A stretch of 44,694 nt of DNA from Rhizobiaceae bacterium (GTDB taxonomy: Bacteria; Pseudomonadota; Alphaproteobacteria; Rhizobiales; Rhizobiaceae): NCBI GenBank assembly GCA_027483885.1, contig JAIXTO010000030.1, forward strand, positions 1 through 44,694, written 5' to 3'. Shown here in pieces: positions 35,707 through 44,208 of the stretch. Position numbers and translations under genes: made by a program. The notes under the pieces are model-generated. The model ran no database searches. It was not told the DNA's origin and saw only the letters and a list, made by a program, of their open reading frames with translations. Position 1 is the first letter of the stretch, and the number at the start of each line of letters is the position of its first letter.

Positions 35707-38700
35707 TATCTTTAACCGTCTTCTGGTGTCCTGCCCCAATGAGGCCGGAGGTCTGTTCCTTATTGACCATGACACGGTTCGCAGGATCGATGCGAGCCAG
35801 TCAACAGGTCTCGCCATTGATGGCAACCGGACACTTCGAGGCATTCAGCCAGGCACGGTTATCCAGCTCGGGGAACGGCCGTGGATCATCAGCGACAATG
35901 AAGCGGGTGTGGATGACATTCACGACGTCGTGTTCAAGGACGGTTGTTGTTATGTTGTCGGAACCACCGGCAACAAAGTTATCAAGCTCGACGGAGAGGG
36001 CCAGGAAGTCGAAACCTGGACTTTTGCAGATGCCGATGATTCCTGGCATATCAATTGTCTAGGCGACTGGAACGACCGCATCGTATTTTCTGCTTTTGGC
36101 GACTTCTCGACCACGCGCGGCTACAAAAAAGCAACCGCCGGCGCGGGCTTTGTGCGAGATCTGGTGTCCGGCAACACACTGATTGATGGGCTCTCGCAGC
36201 CGCACAGCCTGGTCTCCTGCGGCGAAAATTTGATTGTCGCAAACTCCGAAATGAAGGAAATCCGGGAATACGCCCCGGATGGCACGCTGCTGCGCACGGC
36301 ACAGTTCGATGGCTATACGCGCGGGATCAGCGTCGGCGAGAAAATCGTCTATATAGGCCTTAGCTGTTCGCGAAACGTCAGCGATACGGGTGTGTCTACG
36401 GCCACCGTGGTCGCCATTGACCGAGCGACATGGGCAGAGATTGGCCGTATCGCGCTGCCGTCGCGCGAGATCTATGACATCAGGCAGGTTGTGGATCGCG
36501 ATACCCTTCTGGATGTTATCGGTTCCATCGGAGAGGACGTTGTCAACAGGCTGACCGATGCGTTGAGGCAGCAGCATATTGAGTTTGAGAAAATTCAGCG
36601 GGAGCGTGATGAGCAGACCCAGCGGGAGCGTGATGAACAGATACAGCGGGAGCGTGACGAACATGTTCGACGATTTGACGAGCAGGAGCGTGTTGTCGAA
36701 AAGCTGAATGCGCAAATCGTCGCGATTTTGAATTCGCGTTCGTGGCGCTTGACAGAACCATTGCGCAAGGTGGGGTCGCTCATTGCGCAGGTGAAAACAG
36801 CATCAGGTGAGATCGATGGGCCCCTGCTGCAGCGTGTGCGTCGTGGTTGGCGTGAGTTGCGGCTGCACGCACCGCTCCGGGACGTCCGCAACAGTGCGTT
36901 GTTTGATGCGGACTATTATCGCACGGCATATCCCGACGTCTCTGAAAGTGGCCTGGACCCCGCAACACACTTCGTCGTGCATGGCTGGAAGGAGCATCGC
37001 AATCCTTCTGCGACCTTCGATACGGCCTTCTATCTGTCCGAAAATCCCGACATTGCCGGAGCAAGTATCAACCCTTTCCTTCATTATCTCCGGCACGGCC
37101 GTCGGGAAGGGCGAAGAATTTCCGCTTCAGAGACCGTGTCTTTGATTGAAATTGATCCCGAACAGTTGGAGCGTGAGATCGAGACAATCCGCTTGTCAGG
37201 TCAGTTCGATGAACAATTTTATGTCTGCGTGTATCCCGAACTTCAATTAGCGCCCGAAGATGCCGTTCGCCACTACTGCGAGCACGGCTGGAACGAGCAT
37301 CGCAATCCTTCTGCGGCCTTCGATACGGCCTTCTATCTGTGCGAAAATCCCGACATTGCCGGAGCAAGTATCAACCCTTTCCTTCATTATCTCCGGCACG
37401 GCCGTCAGGAAGGGCGAAGAATTTCCGCTTCAGAGACCGTCTCTTTGATTGAAATTGATCCTGAACAGCTGGGGCGTGAGATCGAGACAATCCGCTTGTC
37501 AGGTCAGTTCGATGAACAATTTTACGTCTGCGTGTACCCCGAACTTCAATTAACGCCCGAAGATGCCGTTCGCCACTACTGCGAGCATGGCTGGAGACAG
37601 GGCCGCGATCCCAGCGATGACTTCGATACGCAGTTCTATCTTTCGACGTATGATGACATTCGAAATGCGGGAATGAACCCGTTTTTGCACTACGTGGTTT
37701 CCGGCGCGGCAGAGACCCGGCGGGCATCAGATCGCTCAAGTGGCCGGCGGGAAGTAGACGCCTGGTTTGGAGAGATAGATAACGACGTTAAACTGATTGC
37801 GTTCTATGCAGTGCCGGACTGGGATGTGTTGCAATCGGCGCGGCCGTTGTTCCCGCATCATTCTCAGCCCAAGAAACCCGATGGCAGTCTTGGATATTAT
37901 GATGTGGCCAGTGCGGACGTCCTGCGCAATCAAGCCGAGATGGCGACGCGTCATGGTGTGTCCGCCTTCTGTTTTGAGCTGACCACTGCGCCAAGCCTCG
38001 ATACGGATCGAAAGGATCCGCTTGCGCTCTTCCTTGAAAATCAAGACATAAATATACGATTTTGCGTCAGAGTTGACGTCTCTACGGGGGCAGGAGAGAA
38101 TCTATCCGCCATCGGTGACGCATTGGTGCGGCTTTCCAGCGACAAGCGTTGCCTGCGGGTAGACGGAAGACCGTTGGTCGTCGTCGAGGCCGCGCAAAAA
38201 TCACAGCAGGTTTCTCGTTATGTTCCTGCGCTGAGAGGATGGTTCCGCGAACAGGGGTTGGATGAGCCCTTTATCGTCGGGCGCTGTGTTCTTGGCGACG
38301 CCCAGCACACCGATGTCATCGAACTTCTTTCGAGCGGTTGTAACGCCGTTGTCGATTTTCCAGCTAATCCCGTACCGGGCGAAACCGGAGATTTCCGCCC
38401 GGATGACCGGAACGGAGTCCAAATAGTTCCCTATAAGGTGGTTTGCGCTACTGGTATAAAAAAAGCACGGATCAAAGCGAACCTGCTGCAACCAGTTTAC
38501 TCTGTCGTTACACTCGCCCGTGACAATACAGTCCAGCAGACAGATAGTCGCTTGGTATACAAGAATTTTTCCACTGACAGCTATCGGCAATGGCTGGATG
38601 AATGTATTGCGACCACCCGGGAGGTTCACCCTGAAGATAGGCGTTTTGTGTTTATCAACGCCTGGAACGACTGGGAGAAAGGTCTTTATCTCGAGCCCGA

Positions 38701-40822
38701 TCGTCAAGGTGGCTTCAATAGGCTGAATGAAACCGCGCGCGCGCTCTTAAAGCTGGAAGCCGGTTTGCGTCTACCCAAGATCTCTATAATTGTTCCAAAC
38801 TACAACCATGAGAGGTTCCTGCGACAACGTCTTGAGAGTATATATTCTCAAACCTACAGGAACATTGAGGTTTTATTATTAGATGATTGCTCGTCCGACG
38901 GAAGTCGCGAGATTTTAGATGAATATCTGGCGAAATACCCGAGTGTCACGCGCGTTATATATAATGCAGAGAATTCCGGGGGGCCTTTTAAACAATGGGC
39001 CAGAGGCTTGAAGGAGGCGTCTGGCGAACTCGTCTGGATTGCAGAGAGCGACGATTTTTGCGACGAGAGATTGCTTGAGGTGCTCGTTCGTTGCTTCGAT
39101 GACGAGGCGGTATTGCTCGCCTACGGAAAATCGATGTTCGTGAGCCGCGACGGGGCGCCGGTTCGCGATGATTTCAAGGCCTATCTAGCTGATCTTGCTT
39201 GTGCTGCCAAATGGGAGAGCGCTTACGTCGAGACGGCCCACAATGAGGTCCAGGAAGCATTAGGTATAAAAAACACGATACCCAACGCGAGCAGTGTACT
39301 TTTCAGACTACCGATCGAACTGCCACTCCTGGAGGATGAGCAGTGGTTGTCTATGCGTGTCGCCGGCGATTGGGTGTTTTATCTGCATGTCATTCGAGGT
39401 GGAAAGGTTGCCTATAATCCCGACGCGATAAACTTCTTCCGTCGCTATGAGGGCAGTGCGGCTGAAGCCACTTACAAGAAAGATTCATTTTATCGCGAAG
39501 TCGGACTGGCAAGCCGAGCAGTTGCCGCACTCTATCAGGTTCCCCTTGATGTCCTGGAGCGTTGTCGCAAAGGCTATGAAGAGTTCTATTGGACAAGGGT
39601 CGGCAACACAGAGGCAGAGTTCTCAGATTGGTACAATTACGAGGCGGTTCTTGAGGCACGCAGTGAACGTTCTCCCAACGTTCTCGTTTCGACGATGGGG
39701 TTTTACCCTGGTGGAGCAGAGATTTTGCCGATTCGCCTGGCAAATGAGTTCAAGCGACAAGGTCTCTCAGTGCTGCTGCTAAGCGCTGGCCTCGGCGGAC
39801 GCGAGGATGGCGTGCGGCAAATGCTTCGCAATGATGTACCTTTTGTCGAGACCTCTAATGTTACGAAATTCAAGGAGACTATAAGCAAATTCCACATAGA
39901 GGCGCTGAACACGCACCAATGGCATATTCAAAAATACCCCTTGGTGGTTCCAGATGTTTTTGACGATCTTCGAACGCATGTGGCTTCGCTTCATGGCATG
40001 ATAGAGCACGGCGAAGCGTTTGAAGTGACAAAAGAGCAGTTATCTGAAGCCGACCGCAATGTCACAACCTGGGCCTATACAGCCGATAAGAACCTCGGGC
40101 CGTTCAAAAAGCTTGGAATTTACGATGCTTCTTCGCCGCGGTTCCAGAAAATACAGAACGGAATGCAGCCGCCCAAAGTGGTCCCTGTTTCCCGTGCGCA
40201 ACTGAACATCCCTGAGAACGCATTTGTTCTATGCTGCGTGAGCCGAGCGATACCGGACAAAGGTTGGGCGGAAGCGATAGATGCCGTTGACGGCGCTAGA
40301 CGGTTATCAGGGCTGGATATTCGCCTGATTCTTGTTGGCAACGGGCCCGTCTACGATGATTACTGCAAAAATTCCGTCCCGGATTTTGTTTATCTTGCGG
40401 GTTTTAGCGAGGACTCGGTTGGGCATTACGCGGCCGCGGACATGGGTATCATGCTAACGAAATTCAAATCCGAGAGTTTTCCGCTCACGATCGTGGATTG
40501 TCTTTTTGCGGGCAGACCATATATCGGCACGGGTGTAGGTGAGATTGCAAACATGCTTACGGTCGAGGGTGAACTTGCTGGCGCAGTTATTGGCCTTGAT
40601 GACTGGGAAGTCCCCGTGGAGCAGGTGGCGCGTGAAATAGCCGAGTTCGCGTCGGACCGCACCAAGTATTCGAAAGCATTGTCCTTAGTGCCTCCGGCAG
40701 CCGCTAGGTATAGAATTGACGTAGCGGCATCACAATATATCGCGCTCTTCAGGCGCGATCGTGACGGAGAGTCGATCGGTATGAAAAAGGTTAGAACATC
40801 CACTCCTCTTGAATATTCATAA
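35699..40822 (+). CDS. Giant multidomain glycosyltransferase (propeller, repeats, WbsX-like, GT2, GT4)
   Basis: 1707 residues. Visible parts, in order: (1) ~1-265, a TIGR03032/DUF4915-like propeller with DIHDVVF, WHINCLG, LSQPHSLV and TRGISVG; (2) ~270-350, a coiled coil with three QRERDEQ-type heptads; (3) ~402-680, six repeats of the FD-x-x-[FY]-Y...NPF-HY--HG--EGR form; (4) ~685-1015, a WbsX-like GH99-type domain with IAFYAVPDW and FINAWNDWEKGLYLEPD; (5) ~1022-1250, a GT2 domain with SIIVPNYNHERFL and the metal-binding ESDD; (6) ~1326-1690, a GT4 domain with GGAE, SRAIPDKGW and ESFPLTIVDCLFAG. No signal peptide or membrane segment, so it acts in the cytoplasm, building or ending the O-chain before Wzm/Wzt export. 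Its codon use and AT content look different from the left part of the window, which suggests transfer. Confidence 0.85.
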   Translation: MTDIFNRLLVSCPNEAGGLFLIDHDTVRRIDASQSTGLAIDGNRTLRGIQPGTVIQLGERPWIISDNEAGVDDIHDVVFKDGCCYVVGTTGNKVIKLDGEGQEVETWTFADADDSWHINCLGDWNDRIVFSAFGDFSTTRGYKKATAGAGFVRDLVSGNTLIDGLSQPHSLVSCGENLIVANSEMKEIREYAPDGTLLRTAQFDGYTRGISVGEKIVYIGLSCSRNVSDTGVSTATVVAIDRATWAEIGRIALPSREIYDIRQVVDRDTLLDVIGSIGEDVVNRLTDALRQQHIEFEKIQRERDEQTQRERDEQIQRERDEHVRRFDEQERVVEKLNAQIVAILNSRSWRLTEPLRKVGSLIAQVKTASGEIDGPLLQRVRRGWRELRLHAPLRDVRNSALFDADYYRTAYPDVSESGLDPATHFVVHGWKEHRNPSATFDTAFYLSENPDIAGASINPFLHYLRHGRREGRRISASETVSLIEIDPEQLEREIETIRLSGQFDEQFYVCVYPELQLAPEDAVRHYCEHGWNEHRNPSAAFDTAFYLCENPDIAGASINPFLHYLRHGRQEGRRISASETVSLIEIDPEQLGREIETIRLSGQFDEQFYVCVYPELQLTPEDAVRHYCEHGWRQGRDPSDDFDTQFYLSTYDDIRNAGMNPFLHYVVSGAAETRRASDRSSGRREVDAWFGEIDNDVKLIAFYAVPDWDVLQSARPLFPHHSQPKKPDGSLGYYDVASADVLRNQAEMATRHGVSAFCFELTTAPSLDTDRKDPLALFLENQDINIRFCVRVDVSTGAGENLSAIGDALVRLSSDKRCLRVDGRPLVVVEAAQKSQQVSRYVPALRGWFREQGLDEPFIVGRCVLGDAQHTDVIELLSSGCNAVVDFPANPVPGETGDFRPDDRNGVQIVPYKVVCATGIKKARIKANLLQPVYSVVTLARDNTVQQTDSRLVYKNFSTDSYRQWLDECIATTREVHPEDRRFVFINAWNDWEKGLYLEPDRQGGFNRLNETARALLKLEAGLRLPKISIIVPNYNHERFLRQRLESIYSQTYRNIEVLLLDDCSSDGSREILDEYLAKYPSVTRVIYNAENSGGPFKQWARGLKEASGELVWIAESDDFCDERLLEVLVRCFDDEAVLLAYGKSMFVSRDGAPVRDDFKAYLADLACAAKWESAYVETAHNEVQEALGIKNTIPNASSVLFRLPIELPLLEDEQWLSMRVAGDWVFYLHVIRGGKVAYNPDAINFFRRYEGSAAEATYKKDSFYREVGLASRAVAALYQVPLDVLERCRKGYEEFYWTRVGNTEAEFSDWYNYEAVLEARSERSPNVLVSTMGFYPGGAEILPIRLANEFKRQGLSVLLLSAGLGGREDGVRQMLRNDVPFVETSNVTKFKETISKFHIEALNTHQWHIQKYPLVVPDVFDDLRTHVASLHGMIEHGEAFEVTKEQLSEADRNVTTWAYTADKNLGPFKKLGIYDASSPRFQKIQNGMQPPKVVPVSRAQLNIPENAFVLCCVSRAIPDKGWAEAIDAVDGARRLSGLDIRLILVGNGPVYDDYCKNSVPDFVYLAGFSEDSVGHYAAADMGIMLTKFKSESFPLTIVDCLFAGRPYIGTGVGEIANMLTVEGELAGAVIGLDDWEVPVEQVAREIAEFASDRTKYSKALSLVPPAAARYRIDVAASQYIALFRRDRDGESIGMKKVRTSTPLEYS
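36980..37585 (+). repeat. 303-bp in-frame tandem duplication inside the giant protein gene
   Basis: Copy A (36980-37282) and copy B (37283-37585) are almost identical at the DNA level, with only a dozen or so differences visible, and a degenerate third start follows at 37586. Each copy is 101 codons and encodes two of the FD-type repeats plus a linker (SLIEIDPEQL). The near identity means a recent duplication, and the gene may vary in copy number. Confidence 0.9.
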
Positions 40823-40890
40823 CGTTTTGAGGCGAGGGTTGGTTGCAGTGAAATCAGTTGGTCGGGTGCATGCGACAGAATTGTGAGTCG

Positions 40891-43134
40891 ATGAATTTTT
40901 TACGCCGCAAGTTTCAGCATGTAAAAGCTCTGGCTGCCGCACTTCGCCCCGCACTATCGTTCTACCAAGGATCGCCGCTGCTTGCGATCCGCAGGGTTGC
41001 CGGTGTCTTCAGGCGTGAAGGCATTGGCGGCATCATTCGGCGTGCTCATATGTTGACCGGCCGCCGTTTGGTGGGAGACGAATTTTCCTCGACCAATCTC
41101 TATGGTGAAGTGCGCCCGCTGGCAGCGGATTTCCGTCCGTTGGTTTCAGTCATCGTTCCAAACTATAACCACGCGCCTTATCTGGCGCAGCGGTTGGATT
41201 CGATTTATCGGCAGACCTACTCAAATCTGGAAGTGATCCTGCTGGACGATTGTTCGAGCGACGACAGCCTGCAGGTGCTTCGCGACTATGCGGCACGTTA
41301 CCCGGAAAGGACGATCTGTCATTTCAACGCGGTAAACTCCGGCGGTGTCTTCAATCAGTGGAAAAAGGGCCTGGAGCTTGCAAAGGGCGAGTTGATCTGG
41401 ATTGCCGAAAGCGACGACTATTGTTCGGACAGCTTTCTGGAAGAGATGGTACGTTGCTTCCAGACCGAAGGCGTGAAACTGGCCTTCAGTGATACGGAAT
41501 TCGTCCGGGGCACGCCGCCTGAAACGATCTGGCGCCTTCAACAATACCTTCAGGATCTTGGCCTTCAGGTCTGGGACAAATCTTTCATACGCTCGGCGCA
41601 TGCAATGGTGAAAGCAGGCTGGGTTGCGAAGAATCTTGTGCCCAATGTGAGCAGTGCCGTCTTCCGGCATCCGGGAAAGATCGATCTGTTCGACGACGCA
41701 GAGTGGCTGCGACTGAGGCTTTGCGGGGACTGGATATTCTACCTGACCTTGGTGCGCGGCGGGCTGGTCGCGTATAATCCCAAGGCGATAAACTATTATC
41801 GCCAGCATGAGGCCAACACGTCCGTAAATGCCCAAAAAGAAGACATTTACTACCGTGAGCACGAGATCGTGGCAAAGCGTGTCGCGGCAATGTATGCGGT
41901 CGGTTCCGAGGGCTTCAAGCGGCAAGAGCAGGTCCTCTACACTCACTGGTGCTCGCAGCGCGGCGATGGACGTTTGAGCGAGTTTCAACAACTCTACGAT
42001 CTTGAGCGGACCCTGCCTTGCGCAGCCGGGCGATTGCCGAATGTGCTGATGGCGGTCTACGCGCTTGCAGCAGGCGGTGGTGAAACCTTTCCAATCATGC
42101 TGGCAAACGAATTGGCTCAGAAGGGTTATGCTGTGACGGTTCTGAACTGCCACCAGCAGGCTACGGAATCAGGCGTTCGCGCGATGTTATCGCCCCAAGT
42201 AGCGCTTCTGGAACTGGAACAGATGGATCGCATTGCAAGCGCGTGTTCGGACATGGGCATCAGCCTGGTTCACTCGCATCACGCATGGGTCGATATGTCG
42301 CTCGCCATGCTGTTGATCGGCAAGTCCGACATTTCGCATGTTATCAGCACGCATGGCATGTACGAAATGATGACTCCTGAGCAGGTTGCCGGATTCATGC
42401 ACCTGCTGCGCAAGCGCGTTGACGCGTTCGTGTATACGGCCGAAAAGAACCTCGGTGGATTCCCGCCGGACCTCATTCGCGAAAAGACCTTTCGGCGCAT
42501 CGATAATGCATTGCCGTTCAAACCGATTCAGCCGATTCCCCGCGAGACGCTTGGCCTTGAGCAGGGTGATTTCGTGCTGTGTCTGGTTGCAAGGGCCATT
42601 CCCGACAAGGGTTGGGAGGAGGCAATCAACGCGGTCCAGTTGGCGAACACTCGATCGTCACGCCCTATCCAATTGCTGCTTATCGGAGAGGGCCCGGAGT
42701 TCCAACGCCTTCGTCAAATTCCGTTTGACAAACATATCCACTTTATCGGCTTTAAGGCGAACATCAGGGATTACTTCGCCGCGTCCGACATGGGATTTTT
42801 GCCCTCCCGCTTTAAGGGCGAGAGCGCACCGCTAGTGTTAATTGACTGCCTGCTCTCTGGAAAACCGGTGCTGGCAAGCGACATCGGCGAAATACGGTAT
42901 ATGCTGGAAACGGACGCAGGGTCGGCAGGATCGCTTTTCACATTGCAAGATTGGTCCATCGACACGGAAATCCTGGCAGAGGTGATCGTCAAGGTCGCGA
43001 ACGATCCGGAGCGTTATGCCCGGATGTCCTCGCAGGTCTCCGCGGCAGCAGCGAAATTTGAAATGGCCGCAATGGTTGAGAAATACGAAGACGTATATCG
43101 CAGTGTGATCACGCCCATCGGTCGCCCGATATGA
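40891..43134 (+). CDS. Bifunctional GT2-GT4 glycosyltransferase
   Basis: This 747-residue protein has a basic N-terminal ~80 residues, a GT2 domain (SVIVPNYNHAPYL about 85; IAESDDYCSD about 170) and a GT4 domain (about 381-740; GGGETFPIMLANEL, ARAIPDKGWEEAI, ESAPLVLIDCLLSGKP). It parallels the C-terminal ~690 residues of the giant protein just upstream, so the two are paralogues. Two sugar-transfer activities in one chain suggest synthesis of a disaccharide unit. The start is uncertain: ATG at 40891 (MNFLRRKF) is chosen, ATG 40870 and TTG 40858 are in frame; none has a strong ribosome-binding site. Confidence 0.85.
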   Translation: MNFLRRKFQHVKALAAALRPALSFYQGSPLLAIRRVAGVFRREGIGGIIRRAHMLTGRRLVGDEFSSTNLYGEVRPLAADFRPLVSVIVPNYNHAPYLAQRLDSIYRQTYSNLEVILLDDCSSDDSLQVLRDYAARYPERTICHFNAVNSGGVFNQWKKGLELAKGELIWIAESDDYCSDSFLEEMVRCFQTEGVKLAFSDTEFVRGTPPETIWRLQQYLQDLGLQVWDKSFIRSAHAMVKAGWVAKNLVPNVSSAVFRHPGKIDLFDDAEWLRLRLCGDWIFYLTLVRGGLVAYNPKAINYYRQHEANTSVNAQKEDIYYREHEIVAKRVAAMYAVGSEGFKRQEQVLYTHWCSQRGDGRLSEFQQLYDLERTLPCAAGRLPNVLMAVYALAAGGGETFPIMLANELAQKGYAVTVLNCHQQATESGVRAMLSPQVALLELEQMDRIASACSDMGISLVHSHHAWVDMSLAMLLIGKSDISHVISTHGMYEMMTPEQVAGFMHLLRKRVDAFVYTAEKNLGGFPPDLIREKTFRRIDNALPFKPIQPIPRETLGLEQGDFVLCLVARAIPDKGWEEAINAVQLANTRSSRPIQLLLIGEGPEFQRLRQIPFDKHIHFIGFKANIRDYFAASDMGFLPSRFKGESAPLVLIDCLLSGKPVLASDIGEIRYMLETDAGSAGSLFTLQDWSIDTEILAEVIVKVANDPERYARMSSQVSAAAAKFEMAAMVEKYEDVYRSVITPIGRPI

Positions 43135-43164
43135 TGCTGCGCAACCACATCGGAGATTGGTAAA

Positions 43165-44145
43165 TTGAACAACTTGAACGATCTCTCCTCACGATCCGGG
43201 AAGCGGTGTTTGATCCTCGGCGGACGCGGCTTCATCGGCTCGCACCTTGTCGATGCCCTTCTGGCACGCGGCTTTCAGGTGAGGTGTTTTGATCGCCCGC
43301 ATGTGCAGCCCATCAGTTCATCCCATCTGAGCGATCCCAATTTTGAGCTTTACGAAGGAGACTTTGTCAGCGAAGCGGATGTTGCCGGCGCGCTCGACGG
43401 CTGCGATATCTGCTTCCATCTCGTATCGACAACCTTGCCGAAATCGTCGAATGCCGACCCCGTCTTCGACGTTGACAGCAACGTCATCGGCACTGTTCGC
43501 CTGTTGGATCAGGCCGTCAGGCTCGGCGTAAAAAAGGTCGTATTCGCCTCGTCCGGCGGCACGGTTTACGGCATACCCGCGCGGGTGCCGATCGAGGAAA
43601 CCCATCCAACGGATCCATTGTCTTCGTATGGCATTACCAAGCTTTCCATAGAGAAATACCTGCACCTGTATAATGTCCTGCACGGACTGGACTATACTGT
43701 TTTGCGGCTGGCCAACCCTTTTGGCGAGCGCCAGCGTGTGCATGCAAGTCAGGGCGCGGTTGCCGTATTTCTGGGTAAGGTCCTGCGCAATGAGACGGTT
43801 GAGATATGGGGGGATGGTTCGGTTGTCCGGGATTACATCCATATTGCCGATGTCATCGAAGCGCTTATGGCGGCCGCCGAGTGCAATCCCGGGGAACGCG
43901 TCTTCAATATCGGCTCAGGCCGAGGGCATAGCCTTAACGAACTGCTGGATGCAATCGAGAATGCCACGGGCCAAAAGGCCGACCGTCGCTACCTGCCGGG
44001 TCGGCCATTCGATGTGCCGACCAGCGTTCTCAGCATCGAGCGGGCAAAGCAGGCATTGAACTGGTCGCCGAAGGTGAGTTTCGAGGATGGGCTTCGCCGC
44101 TTTTCCGACTGGTTGCGGACAACGGGAAACGACGGCGGGCCGTAA
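43165..44145 (+). CDS. NAD-dependent sugar-nucleotide epimerase/dehydratase
   Basis: This 326-residue extended SDR has GGRGFIGSHL (about 19-28), the catalytic SSYGITKLSIEKY (Tyr about 153) and NIGSGRGHSLNEL. It is closest in feel to UDP-glucose 4-epimerase-like proteins of polysaccharide clusters and likely provides a nucleotide sugar for the O-chain. The start is TTG at 43165 with GGAGA about 12 bases before it. The substrate cannot be fixed from sequence. Confidence 0.88.
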   Translation: MNNLNDLSSRSGKRCLILGGRGFIGSHLVDALLARGFQVRCFDRPHVQPISSSHLSDPNFELYEGDFVSEADVAGALDGCDICFHLVSTTLPKSSNADPVFDVDSNVIGTVRLLDQAVRLGVKKVVFASSGGTVYGIPARVPIEETHPTDPLSSYGITKLSIEKYLHLYNVLHGLDYTVLRLANPFGERQRVHASQGAVAVFLGKVLRNETVEIWGDGSVVRDYIHIADVIEALMAAAECNPGERVFNIGSGRGHSLNELLDAIENATGQKADRRYLPGRPFDVPTSVLSIERAKQALNWSPKVSFEDGLRRFSDWLRTTGNDGGP

Positions 44146-44208
44146 GATACGGGTTTCGCCGCTGCCACGAGAATGGTGATCCACGCCCTACCCTTTACGG
44201 GAACTGCC

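Noticed and set aside
36598..37585. Repeated DNA considered as a CRISPR array
   Set aside because: The repeats are in frame, contiguous and protein-coding, with no short direct repeats separated by unique spacers and no cas genes.
41221..42153. 310-codon minus-strand frame over the GT2-GT4 gene
   Set aside because: Antisense shadow; no motifs.
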